Source: Saxidomus purpurata (lineage: Eukaryota > Mollusca > Bivalvia > Venerida > Veneridae). From it: a DNA stretch of 64,000 nucleotides. A model generated the notes under the pieces. That model was given only the letters and a program-made list of their open reading frames with translations. It did no database searches and was not told the DNA's origin. The position numbers and the translations under genes were made by a program. Shown here piece by piece: positions 62,460 through 64,000 of this stretch (positions within the stretch are counted from its first letter, which is position 1; each line of letters begins with the position of its first letter). The stretch is taken from the NCBI GenBank assembly GCA_022818135.1, contig JAFMSR010000012.1:12301157-12365156 (forward strand), written 5' to 3'.

Positions 62460-64000
62460 TATTATGGAAAAGTTTCATCATATGATCCCTGCCACTCTAC
62501 AAGAGCACAGGGATAGCAAAGTCTGTCCAACCCCCCTTTGGAAAGGCTTTTAATGAGACTTTTACAGTACGTCCTTAATTTACACATTCTCACTGAACAG
62601 GTTATAGGTCCTTATTAACTTTCTCATTACAAAGAAAAGAAACTAAAATAAGTACATAAAAATTATGTACTTATAAATTCTAAGCTTATTATGTCTGTGC
62701 AAAATTAAGTTATCAAGTTTTTTGTACTTTACAAACCGGAAGAGTTGTTTATCCAGACTGTGAAGAGGACTTCCTAGAAATGCTTAAAAAACACAGGATA
62801 CAGATAACTGATTGGATGCACATTTAGATGAGGAGTGTGTAACATGTTGTGAATGTACATCTCCATGATTAAGTATACTGATATTTATTTCAAGTGAACA
62901 GCGGATATTTCAAATGATGATCTATCAAATAAAACACAAAAACGCATTAATATCATATTGTGGCCCCTCATTAATTTCTGATAGTTTCTTTGGTTAAACT
63001 TGCAGTGTTTTCATTATTTCAAGGGGATAACTTTCTCAAAATTGAACACTTAATTTTAAAGTTTTTGCACATTGATGTTAACATCACTGGGACGGCAGTC
63101 TAGTAATATAAGAATCTTTTACTGGTTGCACATGCAGATGGAAATCTCTGGCTCGAGGGTAACTATCTTTGGCGGTAACGAGGCTCTGCCCAAGATGGTA
63201 TTTTCCAGCACTGGTAAAAACTGAAGATATCCCGATTTGGTATGCAAGAAAAACATGTCTTACAGTCATTTAAGGCATGACTTCGTGGGTTTGATTTTAA
63301 TTTTCAATCTCACTGAAATCACTTAAGATTCGAAGCTCTTTGCACAGTATAAGCATGTGGCAGTGTTTTACTTTTGTTCCATGTGACCAAGTTTCAAACT
63401 TTCAAAAAGATCATCACAATTTTTACTTATTTCCGAAAAAAGTTAGGTGTAAATTTTGTCTCTACAGTATACTCCACAAGAGTATAAAATTAAGGGCAAT
63501 AACTCTACAGCAAAATTTGAACATAGCAACATGCATGGAAACAAATAATATCCCAGACATCTACACTCCATTATTATCATGTGCGAACCAACTCAAACTA
63601 AGCAGGAAATTATTCTAAGGGTAAAGTTGCCTGACTAAAAGAGTTCTGTAATAAATCTAAGGAGAAAAGGCTTTTCTTCGGTCCATTAATATATTCACAC
63701 GGCATCTGAATTAATTTTGTACTTTTGATTTAAAAGTAATTTTTCATATCACAAGTTCCTTTTGACAACCTTAGTGAAATATTGGCTTCGAATTAGCTTT
63801 GTAAGGTACCTGACCTGGAGTGATTTATGCAGACTTAATGATTGAGGTTTCAGAACACTAAAAGGACAAAATTAATGCTGATTTAATTGTTGCAGCACGG
63901 GCTGGAATACTGATAAGGTCAAATGCTGCGTAAATTGATTAATACCTGATTAGAATGCATTAAATGGTAGATTAAAAAATTTGATTAATCTTTAATCAAG
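62460..64000. other. No recognisable gene; repeat fragments
   Basis: It contains 'ttccagcactggtaaaaact' (about 63205), related to 53230, and 'aagggcaataactctacagc' (about 63493), a phrase like those in the 3.2 kb array. No exon with splice signals recognised. Confidence 0.4.

Overview
The window looks like an AT-rich, intron-rich, repeat-dense animal genome, most likely a mollusc and probably a bivalve. This rests on long introns with GT-AG junctions, several tRNA-derived SINE copies, and many diverged tandem repeats of the kind I associate with bivalve genomes (phrases such as 'accttgacctttga' and tails such as 'gggggcataaaaa'). I could not test the taxon. No bacterial features, rRNA, complete tRNA gene or CRISPR array was seen.

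The one clear gene is a minus-strand SLC7-family amino acid transporter light chain, closest to b(0,+)AT (SLC7A9). I rebuilt it by hand from 12 coding exons between 36745 and 9821. All splice phases agree and the product is 540 residues. Exon 1 holds an acidic cytosolic N-terminus and the start of TM1. Exons 2 to 11 hold the 12-TM core, including GSGIF, the conserved Cys before TM4 and AYDGW. Exon 12 holds the short C-terminus. A further candidate exon lies upstream at 49598-49687 and is phase-compatible with an acceptor-like site just before the exon 1 ATG, so the true 5' end may extend to about 49.7 kb.

Layout. 1-2.5 kb: a degenerate pogo/Tigger-type DDE transposase on the minus strand. 2.7-4.6 kb: interspersed and tandem repeats. 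4.6-9.8 kb: downstream flank or 3' UTR of the transporter, with a 60-bp satellite at 8.2-8.6 kb. 9.8-36.7 kb: the transporter gene, with SINEs and minisatellites in its introns, two of them close to exon borders. 31.1-31.5 kb: a hAT-like remnant. 38.8-40.25 kb: an element packed with the palindrome TTCATGAA, inserted in an older SINE. 41.7-42.8 kb: a large minisatellite. 43-45 kb: diverged repeats and a SINE with a 13-bp target duplication. 47.6-49.04 kb and 49.74-52.9 kb: two elements with internal satellites and inverted 'atgccccc' ends. The second contains a hAT-like foldback element with an 8-bp target duplication, which in turn carries a third element. 53-64 kb: mostly unrecognised sequence with SINE and repeat fragments.

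The transporter would be expected to pair with an SLC3-type heavy chain, which is not in this window. The rest of the window is mainly a record of transposon and satellite history inside and upstream of that gene.
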